Source of the DNA: Pseudofrankia coriaricola
GTDB taxonomy: Bacteria; Actinomycetota; Actinomycetes; Frankiales; Frankiaceae
Direction: 5' to 3'
Assembly (NCBI RefSeq): GCF_001854805.1
Contig: NZ_MBLO01000272.1
Coordinates: 52,660-105,567, forward strand
Length of the DNA stretch: 52,908 nt
The notes beneath the pieces were generated by a model, which was not told where the DNA came from, did no database searches, and saw nothing but the letters and a program-made list of their open reading frames with translations. The position numbers were made by a program, and so were the translations under genes. Each line of letters starts with the position of its first letter. The first letter of the stretch is position 1. Positions 34,009 to 42,053 of the stretch are shown here, piece by piece.

Positions 34009-34710
34009 CTAGGCGGCCAGCTGTGGGTAGAGGGCGGCGAGGTCGCCCGCGAGGGCGGCCTTGACCTGGCGGGTGGTGTCGTCCGCGAGAACCTCGAACC
34101 TGCCGGCCTCGACGCCGTCGAGGGCCAGGTCGGCGACCTCGCGCGGGTCTGCCTTCGGAGCGGTGACGGCGGCCGCCATATCAGTGTCGATGTATCCGAC
34201 GTGCAGGCTGGTCACGCCGACGCCGCGCGGCCGCAGTTCGAGGCGCAGCGAGTTGGTCAGCGACCACAGCGCCGCTTTGGACGCCGCGTACGAGCCGCCG
34301 AGCGCGAACCAGGACAGGACCGAGGCGACGTTGAGGATGTGTCCGCCGCCGTTTGCCTCGATGACGGGCGCGAACGCCTGGGTCATCCGCAGCGGCCCGT
34401 AGAAGTTGGTCTCGAACTCCCGTCGGACGGCGTCTACGTCGCCGTCGAGAAAGGGAGCGGCGATGTATCCGCCGGCATTGTTGATCAGGATGGTCACGTC
34501 GTCCGCCAGCGCGGCGGCGGACGCCACCGCGGCCGGGTCGGTGACCTCGAGTGCCAACGGGATGGCACCGGGGTGGGTGACATCGCGGGGGTTGCGCGCG
34601 GTGGCGTAGATCTTCTTCGCGCCGCGGGCATACGCGGCGTCGACGAACGCCCGCCCGAGCCCGCGGCTGCCTCCGGTGACCAGCACGACGGCACCCTTGA
34701 TCGCGGTCAT
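34009..34710 (-). CDS. Short-chain dehydrogenase/reductase
   Basis: 233 residues, ATG at 34710 with GAGGAG upstream. The cofactor motif is TGGSRGLG, the structural motif NNAG, and the catalytic part is NVASVLSWFALGGSYAASKAAL with Ser, Tyr and Lys in place. The classical SDR fold is complete, and NADP(H) use is suggested by ARNP after beta-2. The gene is divergent from a TetR regulator with two identical operators between them, so it is almost certainly the regulator's target. Substrate unknown. Confidence 0.92.
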   Translation of the reverse strand: MTAIKGAVVLVTGGSRGLGRAFVDAAYARGAKKIYATARNPRDVTHPGAIPLALEVTDPAAVASAAALADDVTILINNAGGYIAAPFLDGDVDAVRREFETNFYGPLRMTQAFAPVIEANGGGHILNVASVLSWFALGGSYAASKAALWSLTNSLRLELRPRGVGVTSLHVGYIDTDMAAAVTAPKADPREVADLALDGVEAGRFEVLADDTTRQVKAALAGDLAALYPQLAA

Positions 34711-34730
34711 GACCCACTCCTCACCTAGAT

Positions 34731-34748
34731 GGAAACCGATCGGTTTCC
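34731..34748. promoter_or_regulatory. TetR operator 1
   Basis: GGAAACCGATCGGTTTCC is a perfect 18-base palindrome, 20 bases upstream of the SDR start. Its 14-base core recurs exactly at 34766-34779. Confidence 0.85.
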
Positions 34749-34765
34749 GATTCATCGAACAACGT

Positions 34766-34779
34766 AAACCGATCGGTTT
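34766..34779. promoter_or_regulatory. TetR operator 2
   Basis: AAACCGATCGGTTT, the same palindrome core as operator 1, centred 33 bases away (about three helical turns). It lies 30 bases upstream of the TetR start, so both genes can be repressed together. Confidence 0.85.
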
Positions 34780-34809
34780 CCCCAGGCAAGCCTGACGTTC
34801 TACCCTTGG

Positions 34810-35448
34810 GTGGTGAGCAGCACCACGTCCCCTGGGACTCATCCGCCCGCCGCGGTGGCCGCGGCGCCCTCGGCACCTCCGGCGCGGCCGGCGCCAGCCA
34901 CCCGGGAGCGGCTGCTGGACGCGGCGGCGGAGCTGTTCTACCGAGAGGGCGTGGGGATCGGCGTCGAGGCGCTGTGCCAGGCGGCCGGCGTGTCCAAGCG
35001 GTCCATGTACCAGCTCTTCGACAGCAAGGACGCGGTGATCGCCGCGAGCCTGGACCGGTGGGCACGGACGCTGCGAGCGCAGATGTTCCCGGCCGCCGAT
35101 GACGCCCGGCCACCGCGGGAACGGATCCTTGAGGTCTTCGAGTGGCTAGAGGCCGCCAGCGCCGATCCCGACTTCCGCGGCTGCCCGTTCGTCGGCACGG
35201 CGGTCGAGGTCAAGGACCCCGCGCACCCCGCCGCCGTTGTCGCCCGCCAGCACAAGCAGGCGCTCACGGACTTCTTCGCGGTCGAGGCGCGCCGGGCGGG
35301 TGCTCCGGACCCGGTGTTCCTCGCCGAGCAGCTCACCATGATCTACGACGGCGCCAGCGCCCGCGCCGTAGTCAGGGCGCAGCCCCTTGCCGGTATCGCG
35401 GTCACCACCGCGACGCTCCTGCTCGAGACCGCCGGCGTTCGCGACTAG
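34810..35448 (+). CDS. TetR-family regulator
   Basis: 212 residues from GTG at 34810 (GTG at 34813 equally possible). After a low-complexity N-terminus the HTH is at about residues 32-75: TRERLLDAAAELFYREGVGIGVEALCQAAGVSKRSMYQLFDSKDAVIAA. The ligand-binding domain (about 80-212) contains FRGCPFVGTAVEVKDPAHPAAVVARQHKQAL, like the TetR_C subgroup with a Cys in that helix. The two palindromes in the divergent intergenic region are its likely binding sites and the SDR gene its target. Confidence 0.9.
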   Translation: MVSSTTSPGTHPPAAVAAAPSAPPARPAPATRERLLDAAAELFYREGVGIGVEALCQAAGVSKRSMYQLFDSKDAVIAASLDRWARTLRAQMFPAADDARPPRERILEVFEWLEAASADPDFRGCPFVGTAVEVKDPAHPAAVVARQHKQALTDFFAVEARRAGAPDPVFLAEQLTMIYDGASARAVVRAQPLAGIAVTTATLLLETAGVRD

Positions 35449-35461
35449 ATCGTTTCCCGCC

Positions 35462-36412
35462 TCACCGCAACAGCGGCAGGACCTCCTCGGCCAGGAAGTG
35501 GATCCCGCCCTCCTGGTCGGGCCCGATCTGCGAGATGTAGACCTCGTCGAATCCGGCCTCGATGTACGGGGCGATCGTCTCCGCCGCGCGCTTGGGGTCC
35601 GGCCCGCAGGCGACCGCCCGCGCGGTCTCCTCGGGGCTCGTCCGCGAGCCGAGTGCCTCGTATCCCTTCCACGTCGGCACATCCTGCGAGAGCTGGCCGT
35701 CGCTGCCCTCATGACCCCACAGCCGATGGGCGGTGCCGGCGGCCTCCTTCTCCGTCGGGGCCCAGCAGATCTTCAGGCCGGCCTGAGTACCGCCCATCCC
35801 GCCGTCGCGACGGTAGGTCTTCAGCCCTTCGGTGTCCGGCCGGGTGGTGATCCAGCCGTCACCCACCTGGGCGGCCAACCGGGTGGCCTTCGGGCCGAAC
35901 CCGCTGATGTAGATCGGCGGCGACTCCTCCGGCCGGCTCCAGATCTTCGCGTTGTGCGCCGTGAAGTGCCGGCCCTCATGGGTCACGGTCTCCCCGGTCC
36001 ACAGCTGGCGGATGAGCACCAGCGCCTCCTGGAGACGCTCGTGGCGGACGCTGACCGGCGGCCAGGCGTCGCCCAGGATGTGCTCGTTGAGCGCCTCGCC
36101 CGACCCGACGCCGAAGGTGAACCGACCCGGGGCGAGCGAGGCGACGGTGGCCGCCGCCTGGGCCAGGATCGCCGGGTGGATCCGGAACGTCGGGCAGGTC
36201 ACGGCGGTCGTCAGGCGCAGGTTCGTCGTGGCGGCGAGCGCGCCGAGCACCGTCCAGACGAACGGGCTCTCCCCCTGGCTCGACTGCCACGGGTGGTAGT
36301 GGTCCGAGACCCACACCCGGTCGAAGCCGGCCCGCTCGGCGGCCTGCCCCACCTGGACGGTCCGGGGCGCGCTCAGCTCCTCGCTCGACAGGAGGTAGCC
36401 AAACTCACTCAT
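35462..36412 (-). CDS. F420-dependent LLM-class oxidoreductase
   Basis: 316 residues, start MSEFGYLLSSEELSAPRTVQVGQAAERAGFDRVWVSDHYHPW. The TIM barrel of luciferase-like monooxygenases is complete, with AVTCPTFRIHPAILAQAAATVASLAPGRFTFGVGSGEALNEHILG near the cofactor and IYISGFGPKATRLAAQVGDGW later. This pattern is the TIGR03557 (FGD-like) subgroup, which uses coenzyme F420. The gene is convergent with the TetR gene (13 bases apart). Substrate unknown. Confidence 0.9.
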   Translation of the reverse strand: MSEFGYLLSSEELSAPRTVQVGQAAERAGFDRVWVSDHYHPWQSSQGESPFVWTVLGALAATTNLRLTTAVTCPTFRIHPAILAQAAATVASLAPGRFTFGVGSGEALNEHILGDAWPPVSVRHERLQEALVLIRQLWTGETVTHEGRHFTAHNAKIWSRPEESPPIYISGFGPKATRLAAQVGDGWITTRPDTEGLKTYRRDGGMGGTQAGLKICWAPTEKEAAGTAHRLWGHEGSDGQLSQDVPTWKGYEALGSRTSPEETARAVACGPDPKRAAETIAPYIEAGFDEVYISQIGPDQEGGIHFLAEEVLPLLR

Positions 36413-36519
36413 GGGCGCCGCGTACCCGCCGCCGAGGGCGCAACACCCGCCAGGCGGCCCGGCTGTGGCGTTGCGCTCGCCGCCGTGGCCCGTGGCGCAC
36501 GCTGGCCTAATGTCGAGCC

Positions 36520-37548
36520 GTGCCCGTGATGTATGCGAACGAGCTTGATGCGCCCGCGCCGTTGGTCACGCGGCCGCTGACCTGGCGGCGGACCGCGCGG
36601 CCCGAGCCGGCCGCGGGCCAGCTGCTCATCGAGGTCGCCGGCTGCGGCGTGTGCCGGTCGAACCTGCACATGATCGAGGGTGACTGGGTCGACGGGGGCA
36701 TTCCGGCTACCAGTCCGATCATTCCCGGGCACGAGGTCACCGGGCGCGTCGCCGAGCTCGGCGCAGGTGTCACCGAGTTCGCGGTCGGCGACCCGGTCGG
36801 CGTGCAGCCACTGTGGTGGACGTGCGAGGAATGCGAGTTCTGCCGCGGCGGACGCGAACAGCTCTGCCACCAGCGCAGGATCACCGGCGAGCACGTCAAC
36901 GGCGGCTATGCCGAGTTCCTGCTCTCCCACGCCGCGCACACCTACCGCGTCCCGGACAACCTCGACCTCGTCGAGGCCGCGCCCCTCTTCTGCCCGGGTA
37001 TCACGGCCTACGGCGCGGTGGACAAGCTCACGGTCGGCCCCAGCGACACCGTCGCCGTCTTCGGGCTCGGCGGCGTCGGCCACATGGCCATCCAGTTCGC
37101 CGCGCTCACCGGGGCGCGGGTCGTGGCCGTCGGCCGCGGCGAGGACCATCTCCAGGTCGCGCGAGAGCTGGGCGCGCACACCATCCACGCCGCCGACTCC
37201 GCGGCGCTCGCGCAGTTCGAGGACGCCGTCGACGCGGTCGTCACCTTCGCCCCCGCGGACGCGGTGAGCGAGCAGGCCCTGCGCGTCCTGAGATGGGGCG
37301 GCACGCTGGTCAGCGGTGTGCCGCTCAGCCTCGCCGGCTTCCCGTTCAACAAGGAACAGACGATCAGGGCCTCGCTGCTCGGCAGCCGTGCCCAGATGCG
37401 TGCTGTCCTGCGACTGGCGGCCGAGGGCCAGGTCCGCACCGTCGTGGACCGTTTCCCCATGCGGTCCGCGACCGACGTACTCAACCTCCTGGCCGAGGGC
37501 AAGCTCCGCTCCCGCGCGGTCCTCGAGAACCCCGCCCCCGGGCGCTAG
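36520..37548 (+). CDS. Zinc-dependent alcohol dehydrogenase (MDR)
   Basis: 342 residues. The catalytic zinc ligands are Cys45 in CGVCRSN and His71/Glu72 in GHEV. The structural zinc cluster is Cys102, Cys105, Cys108 and Cys116. The Rossmann motif is FGLGGVGHMAIQFAA (about residues 180-195), giving an NAD(P)-binding site. All elements for an active medium-chain alcohol dehydrogenase of the AdhP/YjgB-like type are present. It lies divergent from the F420 oxidoreductase (about 107 bases between starts), and the sigma-factor gene follows 83 bases after its stop. Confidence 0.92.
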   Translation: MPVMYANELDAPAPLVTRPLTWRRTARPEPAAGQLLIEVAGCGVCRSNLHMIEGDWVDGGIPATSPIIPGHEVTGRVAELGAGVTEFAVGDPVGVQPLWWTCEECEFCRGGREQLCHQRRITGEHVNGGYAEFLLSHAAHTYRVPDNLDLVEAAPLFCPGITAYGAVDKLTVGPSDTVAVFGLGGVGHMAIQFAALTGARVVAVGRGEDHLQVARELGAHTIHAADSAALAQFEDAVDAVVTFAPADAVSEQALRVLRWGGTLVSGVPLSLAGFPFNKEQTIRASLLGSRAQMRAVLRLAAEGQVRTVVDRFPMRSATDVLNLLAEGKLRSRAVLENPAPGR

Positions 37549-37631
37549 CGCGGGCACGGGCCCTGGTCTGTCGAGACCGGCTCAAGCAGACTCGAGAGGC
37601 CAGCCGGAGGACAAGCGGGCGAGGAGGCGGG

Positions 37632-38582
37632 ATGGCCGACAGCGCCGGCGTCGCGGACTCCGCCGAGGCCTCCGGGCCCGAGTCGCCGGAGGGGCCGGAG
37701 GGGCCGGAGGGGCCGGAGGGGCCGGACCCGGTCCGGTTGTTCGAGCGGCACCGGGCCCGCCTGCTGGCCGTCGCCTACCGGGTGCTCGGCCGGGCCGGCG
37801 ACGCCGAGGACGTGGTGCAGGACGCCTGGTTGCGGTGGAGCACGACCGACGTGGCGCGGGTCGCGGACCCCGAGGCATACCTGGTGCGGATCGCGACCCG
37901 GCTGGCGATCGACCGGCTGCGCAGCGCCCAGGCACGCCGCGAGTCATATGTCGGTCCGTGGCTGCCTGAACCAATGCTCACCAGCCCGGACGTGGCCGAG
38001 GACGTCGCGCTGGCCGACTCGGTGTCGACCGCGCTGCTGTTGGTCCTGGAGGCGCTGTCACCGATCGAGCGGGCGGTCTTCGTGCTGCGGGAGGCGTTCG
38101 GCTACCCGTACGGCGAGATCGCGGAGATCGTCGGTCACACCGAGGCGACCGCCCGGCAGACCGCGCGGCACGCCCGCGAACACGTCGAGGCTCGGCACAC
38201 CCGCTACAACACCGACCGAGCCACCCGAACGGTCGTGACCGAACGGTTCCTGGACGCGGCCGCCGGCGGTGATCTACAGGCGCTCATGTCCGTGCTGGCG
38301 CCGGACGTCGAGCTGGTCAGCGACGGCGGCGGGCTCGCGCCGGCGCCCCGCAAGGCGATCCACGGCCTGGAGCTGGTGGCCCGGGCGCTGGCCACCTTCG
38401 CCGGCCGGATGCCGCCTGAACCGAGCGTCGAGCTCGTGGCGCTCAACGGCGGCCCCGGCATCGTGATCCGGTCCGGGAGGGAGCCGGTGGTGGCCATCAC
38501 CCTGCATCTCGTGGATGGCCTGGTGAAAACCATCCACCTGGTCAGCAACCCGGAGAAGCTGACCGGGCTACGGCAGGGATGA
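37632..38582 (+). CDS. ECF41-family sigma factor with SnoaL-like C-terminal domain
   Basis: 316 residues; ATG with GGAGG four bases upstream. Region sigma-2 reads LFERHRARLLAVAYRVLGRAGDAEDVVQDAWLRW and sigma-4 LEALSPIERAVFVLREAFGYPYGEIAEIVGHTEATARQ. The ECF41 hallmarks are all there: WLPEP at 110-114 in the linker, DGGG at 231-234 and NPEKL at 306-310 within a SnoaL-like C-terminal extension that can both activate and inhibit the sigma factor, so no anti-sigma gene is needed. A tandem 9-base repeat (CCGGAGGGG, four copies at 37686-37721) lengthens the N-terminus. ECF41 factors usually lie next to a COE-type target; here a convergent FAD oxidoreductase ends 21 bases away. Confidence 0.93.
   Translation: MADSAGVADSAEASGPESPEGPEGPEGPEGPDPVRLFERHRARLLAVAYRVLGRAGDAEDVVQDAWLRWSTTDVARVADPEAYLVRIATRLAIDRLRSAQARRESYVGPWLPEPMLTSPDVAEDVALADSVSTALLLVLEALSPIERAVFVLREAFGYPYGEIAEIVGHTEATARQTARHAREHVEARHTRYNTDRATRTVVTERFLDAAAGGDLQALMSVLAPDVELVSDGGGLAPAPRKAIHGLELVARALATFAGRMPPEPSVELVALNGGPGIVIRSGREPVVAITLHLVDGLVKTIHLVSNPEKLTGLRQG
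37686..37721 (+). repeat. 9-bp tandem repeat in the sigma-factor N-terminus
   Basis: Four copies of CCGGAGGGG encode PEG-PEG-PEG-PEG. The frame is kept, so copy number changes only the N-terminal tail. Confidence 0.85.
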
Positions 38583-38603
38583 CGACCGCCACCGGCTCCC
38601 CGC

Positions 38604-39827
38604 TCACCGACCGCGTCGGAGCCACCGCGGCCCGCGGCCCGGTACCAGCATCAGTATCGGCACGTTGAACCACCGCGAAAGCCGGAAGAACGCGGGCGGG
38701 CTGCCGCTGACCAGCTCCTTGTACCGGACGGCCGCCCGGCCCTTGAGGTACCAGCGGCGCGGGCTGTCGTCGGCATGGGTGAACTGGATGACCGCGTCCC
38801 GGCGGCCCAGACTCACCGGCTGGTGGATGTAGCCGAACCGGAACGGCTTCGGCCGGCGGCCTCGCAGCCGGCGGCCGATGCTGTCCGCGGCGTGCGCGGC
38901 GGTCGGGATCCCGCTCTGACAGGTGCCGTGGATCATTCCCCAGGGCTGGCGTACCGCGGCCGCGTCGCCGACGGCGTAGACCGCCGGATCCGACTCGGAC
39001 CGCAGCGCCTCGTCGACGAGGATCCTGCCCTGGGCGTCGACCGCGAGGCCGGCCTGCTCGGCCAGCGGAAGCGCCCGGACACCAATGGTCCAGACGACGG
39101 CGTCCGCCGCCACCGGCTCCGGGTCGCCAGCCACCTCGACCCCCGCGGGCAGCACCTTCGTGACGTCCGCTCCGGAGCGAACCTCGACGCCGAGCCGGTC
39201 GAGCCCCCGGTTCAGGTACGCCCGGGCGGCGTCGCCCATCATCGGGCCCGGCTCGTCCCGGCTGAGCAGGGTGACGCCCAGGCCAGGGAACGTCTCCGCG
39301 ATCTCAGCGGCCGACTCGACGCCGGTGAGGCCGGCGCCGACCACGGCGACCCGGCCGGCCGCCGCGGCGAGCTCGGTCAGCCGGCCCGCCAGCCGGGCCG
39401 CCGCCGGGCCGGCGAGGGTGTACGCGTGGTCGGCCGCACCTGGCACGGCGTCGGTGTCCGTGACGCTTCCGAGCGCGTACACGAGGATGTCGTAGCCGAG
39501 CTGCCGGCGGCCGTCCTGGGTGTCGACGTCCACGGTGCGCGCGGTCCGGTCCAGCCCGACGGCCAGACCCCGCATGAACGCGACGCCCGTGCCGGCGAGC
39601 AGATCCGGGAGGCGGTGGTCGGCAAGCTGTTGGCCGGTGGACAGCTGGTGCAGCCGTAGCCGCTCGACAAATCGGTCGGACGGGTTCACCAGGGTTACCC
39701 GGCCGCCGCGGCGCCGAGTCCGTCGGGCCACCCGCACAGCGGCCAGTACGCCGGCGTAGCCGCCGCCCAGCACCAGGATGCGGGTTCCGCTCTGCTCGCC
39801 GCCCAGGGTGTGGTTCTCGTGTGACAT
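38604..39827 (-). CDS. FAD/NAD(P)-dependent oxidoreductase (NDH-2-like), possible ECF41 target
   Basis: 407 residues. The FAD site is ILVLGGGYAGVLAAVRVARR near the N-terminus, the NAD(P) site is VAVVGAGLTGVESAAEIAE, and the second FAD contact is VYAVGDAAAV. Type II NADH dehydrogenases and their relatives look like this, but the hydrophobic C-terminal anchor is weak (PILMLVPGRGPRWLRRGR), so quinone reduction is not certain. Convergent with the ECF41 gene, the classical neighbourhood of an oxidoreductase-type COE target. A GTGAC-N4-GTCAC palindrome lies about 90-105 bases upstream of its start. Confidence 0.85.
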   Translation of the reverse strand: MSHENHTLGGEQSGTRILVLGGGYAGVLAAVRVARRTRRRGGRVTLVNPSDRFVERLRLHQLSTGQQLADHRLPDLLAGTGVAFMRGLAVGLDRTARTVDVDTQDGRRQLGYDILVYALGSVTDTDAVPGAADHAYTLAGPAAARLAGRLTELAAAAGRVAVVGAGLTGVESAAEIAETFPGLGVTLLSRDEPGPMMGDAARAYLNRGLDRLGVEVRSGADVTKVLPAGVEVAGDPEPVAADAVVWTIGVRALPLAEQAGLAVDAQGRILVDEALRSESDPAVYAVGDAAAVRQPWGMIHGTCQSGIPTAAHAADSIGRRLRGRRPKPFRFGYIHQPVSLGRRDAVIQFTHADDSPRRWYLKGRAAVRYKELVSGSPPAFFRLSRWFNVPILMLVPGRGPRWLRRGR

Positions 39828-39917
39828 GGAGAGTCCTTCGCGGTGGATGGCGCCCCTGTCGAGCGCCGCTCACCCCGAGGACGAGACGAACCCGCCGAAC
39901 CGTGAAACGGCTAGGAA

Positions 39918-39931
39918 GTGACCCCCGTCAC
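39918..39931. promoter_or_regulatory. GTGAC-CCCC-GTCAC palindrome upstream of the oxidoreductase
   Basis: Perfect 5-base half-sites around CCCC, about 90-105 bases before the oxidoreductase start. It could be an operator; the GTCACA-like half recalls the published ECF41 -35 element, but I found no convincing -10 at the right distance. Confidence 0.4.
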
Positions 39932-39953
39932 AGCGACTGTCGGGCCGCGCACT

Positions 39954-40055
39954 TCACTCCTCCACCCACTCGAGCAGGTCGCCGGGCTGGCATTCGAGTA
40001 CCCGGCACATGGCCTCCAGGGTGCTGAAGCCGCACCCAGAAGACCGACGCGGCCG
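39954..40055 (-). pseudogene. C-terminal remnant of a Cro/C1-type HTH regulator
   Basis: The minus strand reads STLEAMCRVLECQPGDLLEW, followed by VEE and a stop. This is the standard end of small HTH_XRE (HTH_26) proteins, helix four and five. A TGA stop in the same frame lies only about 12 codons above the fragment, so the recognition helix is missing. Probably a gene broken by deletion, close to the oxidoreductase promoter. Confidence 0.6.
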
Positions 40056-40103
40056 TCAGCGGCCACCTCAGGTACGCACAGTCCGGCGGGATCCGCCCGC
40101 GGG

Positions 40104-40535
40104 CTACGCCCCGCCGGACGTTGCCCCCGCCCCGGGCTCCGCGCCGCCAAGGGTGATGACGATTCCGACGTCCCCATAGGGGAACGGCCCTTTACCAAGG
40201 TGGCCGAGCGTGTTGAAGAATTTCGAGATCCCCACCATGACTCCGTATTTCGCCCGCACCTTGCTCTGGATCTCGTCGAATTCGACGCCGGACGTCACCA
40301 TCTCCGCCGTCCCATCGGAGAGGGGCGAACCGGCCTTGACGCGGCCGCGGGCGTCCGACGGCTGCACGGTCACCTTTGGGTTGTTGCGTAGCCGCTTGTA
40401 CTTGCCGGACGCGGACGATGTCCAGAAGCCGACCTGACCGCCTTCCAGCGGCACGATCCAGGTCGTGGTGGGCACGCCGGAGCCGTTCCTGCGAAAGGTC
40501 GTGACTGCCACGTACTTTTCGTCACTGAGCGCCAT
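40104..40535 (-). CDS. PPOX-class F420-dependent protein
   Basis: 143 residues; ATG at 40535. The split beta-barrel pattern of the PPOX/pyridoxamine-oxidase-like superfamily is visible: MALSDEKYVAVTTFRRNG, GQVGFWTSSASGKYKRLRNNPKVTVQPSDARG and VRAKYGVMVGISKFFNTLG. The segment GKYKRLRNNPKV is the cofactor-phosphate contact typical of actinobacterial F420 proteins. Reductase or F420-binding role likely; the substrate is unknown. Interesting that an F420-dependent LLM protein is also encoded nearby (35462-36412). Confidence 0.85.
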   Translation of the reverse strand: MALSDEKYVAVTTFRRNGSGVPTTTWIVPLEGGQVGFWTSSASGKYKRLRNNPKVTVQPSDARGRVKAGSPLSDGTAEMVTSGVEFDEIQSKVRAKYGVMVGISKFFNTLGHLGKGPFPYGDVGIVITLGGAEPGAGATSGGA

Positions 40536-40796
40536 GTCCGAAGAGTGTAGGTCCCTACCTGGGCATCTCACGGTCTCCGCCCCACCCGGCGACTGCCTCG
40601 TCGGCATTCGAGCATTACCGCGCGGCGGGCGCCGAGCGCTGTCAGCCGAGCATGGCGAGCCGAGCAAGGGAAGCAGTCACCCGCGGCCTCGGCCGGCAGC
40701 TCCGGCCGGCCCCCTCGGCCGGTCGTCTGCCGTCAGCAAATCTGCCGCGGGCAGACCGCGGGGCCGACCGGCCAGACGATCTCGCAGAGTTGAGGC

Positions 40797-41426
40797 ATGA
40801 GTGGTGAACCGAGGCCCCCGCTGTTCAACGACCGGATGCGACAGGACCTCTATGCGCAACGTGTCCTCGTGCTCGATGGCCCGTTGGACGATGACAACGG
40901 CACATTGCTGGCCACGCAGATGATCGCGCTGGCGGCCGAGGACGCCTCGGCCGACATCGCGCTGTGGATCCACTCCCCCGGCGGGTCGGTGCCGTCCATG
41001 CTGGCCATCCGCGACGTCATCCAGCTCATCCCCTGCGACGTGTCCACCCTGGCGCTCGGCATCGCCTACAGCGCCGGCCAGTTCCTGCTGTCGTCGGGCG
41101 CCAGGGGAAAGCGGCGCGCCATGCCGCATGCCCGCGTCCTGATGCACCAGGGCTCAGCCGGGATCGCCGGCACGGCGGTCGACATCGAGCTGCAGGCGAA
41201 CGACCTGCGCCATACCCGGGACACGGTGCTCCGGCTCATCGCCGAGGACACCGGCCAGGCCGTCGACCGGATCTTCGAGGACTCGCTGCACGACCGCTGG
41301 TTCACAGCGCAGGAGGCCCTCGACTACGGCTTCATCGACGCGATCGTGGGGGCCTTCGACGAGGTCGCCCCGCGCGGCCGCCGGCCCATCGGGATCGGGC
41401 TCTCCGCCGACCGGGCCGCCCGATGA
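40797..41426 (+). CDS. clpP: ClpP protease subunit, active-site complete
   Basis: 209 residues. The triad is present: Ser92 in GIAYSAGQFLL, His117 in RVLMHQG and Asp162 in IFEDSLHDRW. HSPGGSV (about 59-65) gives the oxyanion turn. The protein is shorter at the N-terminus than E. coli ClpP, and the sequence GIAYSAGQ departs from the usual GQAASMG. ClpP forms a 14-mer with ClpX/ClpC ATPases. It overlaps the next clpP by four bases, so equal translation and a mixed barrel are expected. No propeptide is obvious. No clpX follows, unlike the main clpP1P2-clpX locus, so this is likely an accessory pair such as the clpP3-clpP4 type. Confidence 0.92.
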   Translation: MSGEPRPPLFNDRMRQDLYAQRVLVLDGPLDDDNGTLLATQMIALAAEDASADIALWIHSPGGSVPSMLAIRDVIQLIPCDVSTLALGIAYSAGQFLLSSGARGKRRAMPHARVLMHQGSAGIAGTAVDIELQANDLRHTRDTVLRLIAEDTGQAVDRIFEDSLHDRWFTAQEALDYGFIDAIVGAFDEVAPRGRRPIGIGLSADRAAR

Positions 41427-42010
41427 GCACCTACACGATCCCGAACGTCATCGCGCAGCATCCGCGCGGTGACCGCGTCATGGATGTCTACTCGCACCTG
41501 CTCACCGAGCGAATCATCTATCTCGGGACCGCGATCGACTCCGGTGTCGCGAACGCGCTGGTCGCGCAGCTGCTCTATCTGGAGGCGGACGCCCCCGACC
41601 GGGACATCCAGCTTTACATCAACTGCGAGGGCGGCGACCCGAGCGCGATGCTCGGTATCTACGACACCCTGCGCTACATCCGGCCCAAGGTGGCGACGAC
41701 CTGCGTGGGACAGGCCGTCGCGGTCGGCGCCGTCCTCCTGGCCGCGGGCGCGGAGGGCAAACGCGCCGTGCTTCCCCACGCGCGCGTCATCCTGCACCAG
41801 CCCGCGGCGCAGGGCCGCGGCGCGATCCCCGACCTCATCCTCCAGGCCGACGAGGTCGTCCGCGTCCGGGCGGACATCGAGCACATCCTCGCCCGGCACA
41901 CCGGGCAGAGCACCGCGACGCTGCGCGCCGACACGGACCACGACCGGGTCTTCACCGCGGCCGCGGCGAAGGAATACGGCCTCATCGACCAGGTGATCGA
42001 GCAGCGCTAG
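41423..42010 (+). CDS. ClpP-like subunit lacking the catalytic serine (ClpR-like)
   Basis: 195 residues, ATG overlapping the upstream stop (ATGA). It aligns with ClpP end to end: NPxxIAQHPRGDRVMDVYSHLLTERIIYLG start, YINCEGGDP in place of NSPGG, and GQAVAVGAVLL where ClpP has GQAASMGAFLL. Position 100 is therefore Ala instead of the nucleophile Ser. His125 (RVILHQP) and Asp170 (ADTDHDR) remain. The subunit should be unable to cut peptides but can still build a ring. Inactive ClpR subunits occur in cyanobacterial and plastid complexes; a mixed ClpP/ClpR-like barrel is inferred here. Confidence 0.9.
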   Translation: MSTYTIPNVIAQHPRGDRVMDVYSHLLTERIIYLGTAIDSGVANALVAQLLYLEADAPDRDIQLYINCEGGDPSAMLGIYDTLRYIRPKVATTCVGQAVAVGAVLLAAGAEGKRAVLPHARVILHQPAAQGRGAIPDLILQADEVVRVRADIEHILARHTGQSTATLRADTDHDRVFTAAAAKEYGLIDQVIEQR

Positions 42011-42015
42011 GCCTC

Positions 42016-42049
42016 CGGCCTCCGAGGCCCAAGAAGGCCTAGGAGGCCG
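42016..42049. terminator. Bidirectional terminator between clpP pair and P450
   Basis: CGGCCTCC (42016-42023) pairs with GGAGGCCG (42042-42049), with an inner GGCC/GGCC stem and a CAAGAA loop. Only one mismatch in 14 positions. It serves both convergent genes. Confidence 0.7.
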
Positions 42050-42053
42050 CCGG

